From: Gammaproteobacteria bacterium | GTDB lineage: Bacteria; Pseudomonadota; Gammaproteobacteria; Pseudomonadales; Cellvibrionaceae | DNA: 32,336 nt | NCBI GenBank assembly: GCA_005801205.1 | Contig: SYDJ01000233.1 | Coordinates: forward strand, 1-32,336 | Direction of reading: 5' to 3' | Shown: positions 31,729 through 32,336 of the stretch, piece after piece | Position numbering within the stretch: position 1 is the first letter of the stretch | Layout of the letters: every line of letters begins with the position of its first letter | Position numbers and translations under genes: made by a program | The notes under the pieces: model-generated | Databases searched by the model: none | The model's input: only the letters and a program-made list of their open reading frames with translations | What the model was told of the DNA's origin: nothing

Positions 31729-32336
31729 TTAATCTACCAATTCAACCAACTCGATGGTGTTGGTGCGCTCGTCTTTGAAAGCGGGGCGAATTTGCCCACG
31801 CTCCAATACGTAAGCCAAATTGTCATCGCGCTCGTCGGAGTTAATAAAATGTTTAAAACGTTTCAAGCGCTCTGGGTTCTCAACGGTAGTTTTCCATTCA
31901 CATTGGTATTGATCGATATTAAATTGCATTTGCGCTTCTAACTCTTCCGCTATGCCAAGTTTATCGTCTATTACTACTTTCTTGAGATACGCCAAACCGC
32001 CATCAAGATTTTCAAGCCATACAGAGGTGCGCTGTAAACGATCACCGGTGCGAATGTAGAACATCATGACGCGGTCGATATATTTAATCAGGGTTGCATC
32101 ATCCAACCCTTGCGCGAATAAATCTGCATGGCGTGGGCGCATACCGCCGTTACCGCATACAAATAAATTCCAACCGCTTTCAGTGGCAATTACGCCGAAA
32201 TCTTTGGATTGAGCTTCAGCACATTCGCGCGTACAACCAGACACACCAAATTTAATTTTGTGTGGTGCGCGAACGCCTTTGTAGCGATTTTCTAAGGTGA
32301 TTGCCATGCCGACAGAATCCAGCACGCCGTAACGAC
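31729..32336 (-). CDS. nirB: Assimilatory nitrite reductase (NADH) large subunit, C-terminal part (runs off the right edge)
   Basis: About 200 C-terminal residues of NirB, the FAD, siroheme and [4Fe-4S] subunit that transfers six electrons from NADH to nitrite. The visible part is the end of the siroheme/iron-sulfur domain. GVSGCTRECAEAQSKDFGVI holds the CxxxC pair of cluster and siroheme ligands, followed by NLFVCGNGGMRPRHADLFA and YIRTGDRLQRTSVWLENLD. The C-terminal tail, with NDERDDN-like acidic residues and GQIRPAF, is normal for bacterial NirB and is complete, ending at TAA 31731-31729. The rest lies beyond the window. It is the first of the nirB-nirD pair, read right to left. Confidence 0.95.
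   Translation of the reverse strand, partial: RYGVLDSVGMAITLENRYKGVRAPHKIKFGVSGCTRECAEAQSKDFGVIATESGWNLFVCGNGGMRPRHADLFAQGLDDATLIKYIDRVMMFYIRTGDRLQRTSVWLENLDGGLAYLKKVVIDDKLGIAEELEAQMQFNIDQYQCEWKTTVENPERLKRFKHFINSDERDDNLAYVLERGQIRPAFKDERTNTIELVELVD

Overview
The window looks like chromosomal DNA of a plant-polysaccharide-degrading gammaproteobacterium, most likely Cellvibrio or a close relative. Two things point there. One is a secreted family-5 mannanase whose catalytic domain is joined to CBM10 and CBM2 modules by long polyserine linkers, the usual Cellvibrio design. The other is the Pseudomonas-type order argH / algZ-algR. The genus is inferred from protein content; no database search was possible.

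Layout, left to right. 1-2243: the N-terminal part of recG (runs off the left edge), a ParD-like antitoxin whose stop codon overlaps the recG start, and a divergent Phd/PIN toxin-antitoxin pair. 2267-4117: a secreted Sel1-repeat protein and OxyR, the latter preceded by a 100-bp nested palindrome. 4307-7695: a broken copy of the 5' end of an SDR gene, an S41 peptidase, the intact SDR gene, a terminator and a second SDR. 7772-9474: a YqaB-like phosphatase and a divergent lipoprotein of unknown function. 9651-12980: argH, with divergent algZ-algR. 12992-17449: a 1485-residue subtilisin-like protease with HYR-type repeats and a Gly-rich/transmembrane/basic C-terminal tail.

17548-27457 is the most interesting part: a tightly packed minus-strand operon. 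In transcription order it encodes an LplT-PlsC-Aas type fusion, an internally deleted amidohydrolase pseudogene, a KAS III-like condensing enzyme, an OleD-like reductase/epimerase, a metallo-beta-lactamase-fold hydrolase, a PaaK/F390-synthetase-like adenylate-forming enzyme, a GT4 glycosyltransferase and a PAP2-family membrane protein. Most junctions overlap or are a few bases apart. Together they look like a pathway that activates and condenses acyl chains, reduces the product, and adds a sugar or head group at the membrane, so an uncharacterised (glyco)lipid or lactone-like product is plausible. A divergent XRE-type regulator gene sits next to the operon promoter region.

28447-32336: the mannanase, with a pair of LacI-type operator-like sites about 270 bp upstream, then a REP-like element, cynS (cyanase), nirD and the C-terminal part of nirB. 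cynS is separated from nirBD by a strong terminator, and a palindromic repeat sits between nirB and nirD. No tRNA, rRNA, CRISPR array, transposase or integrase was seen.
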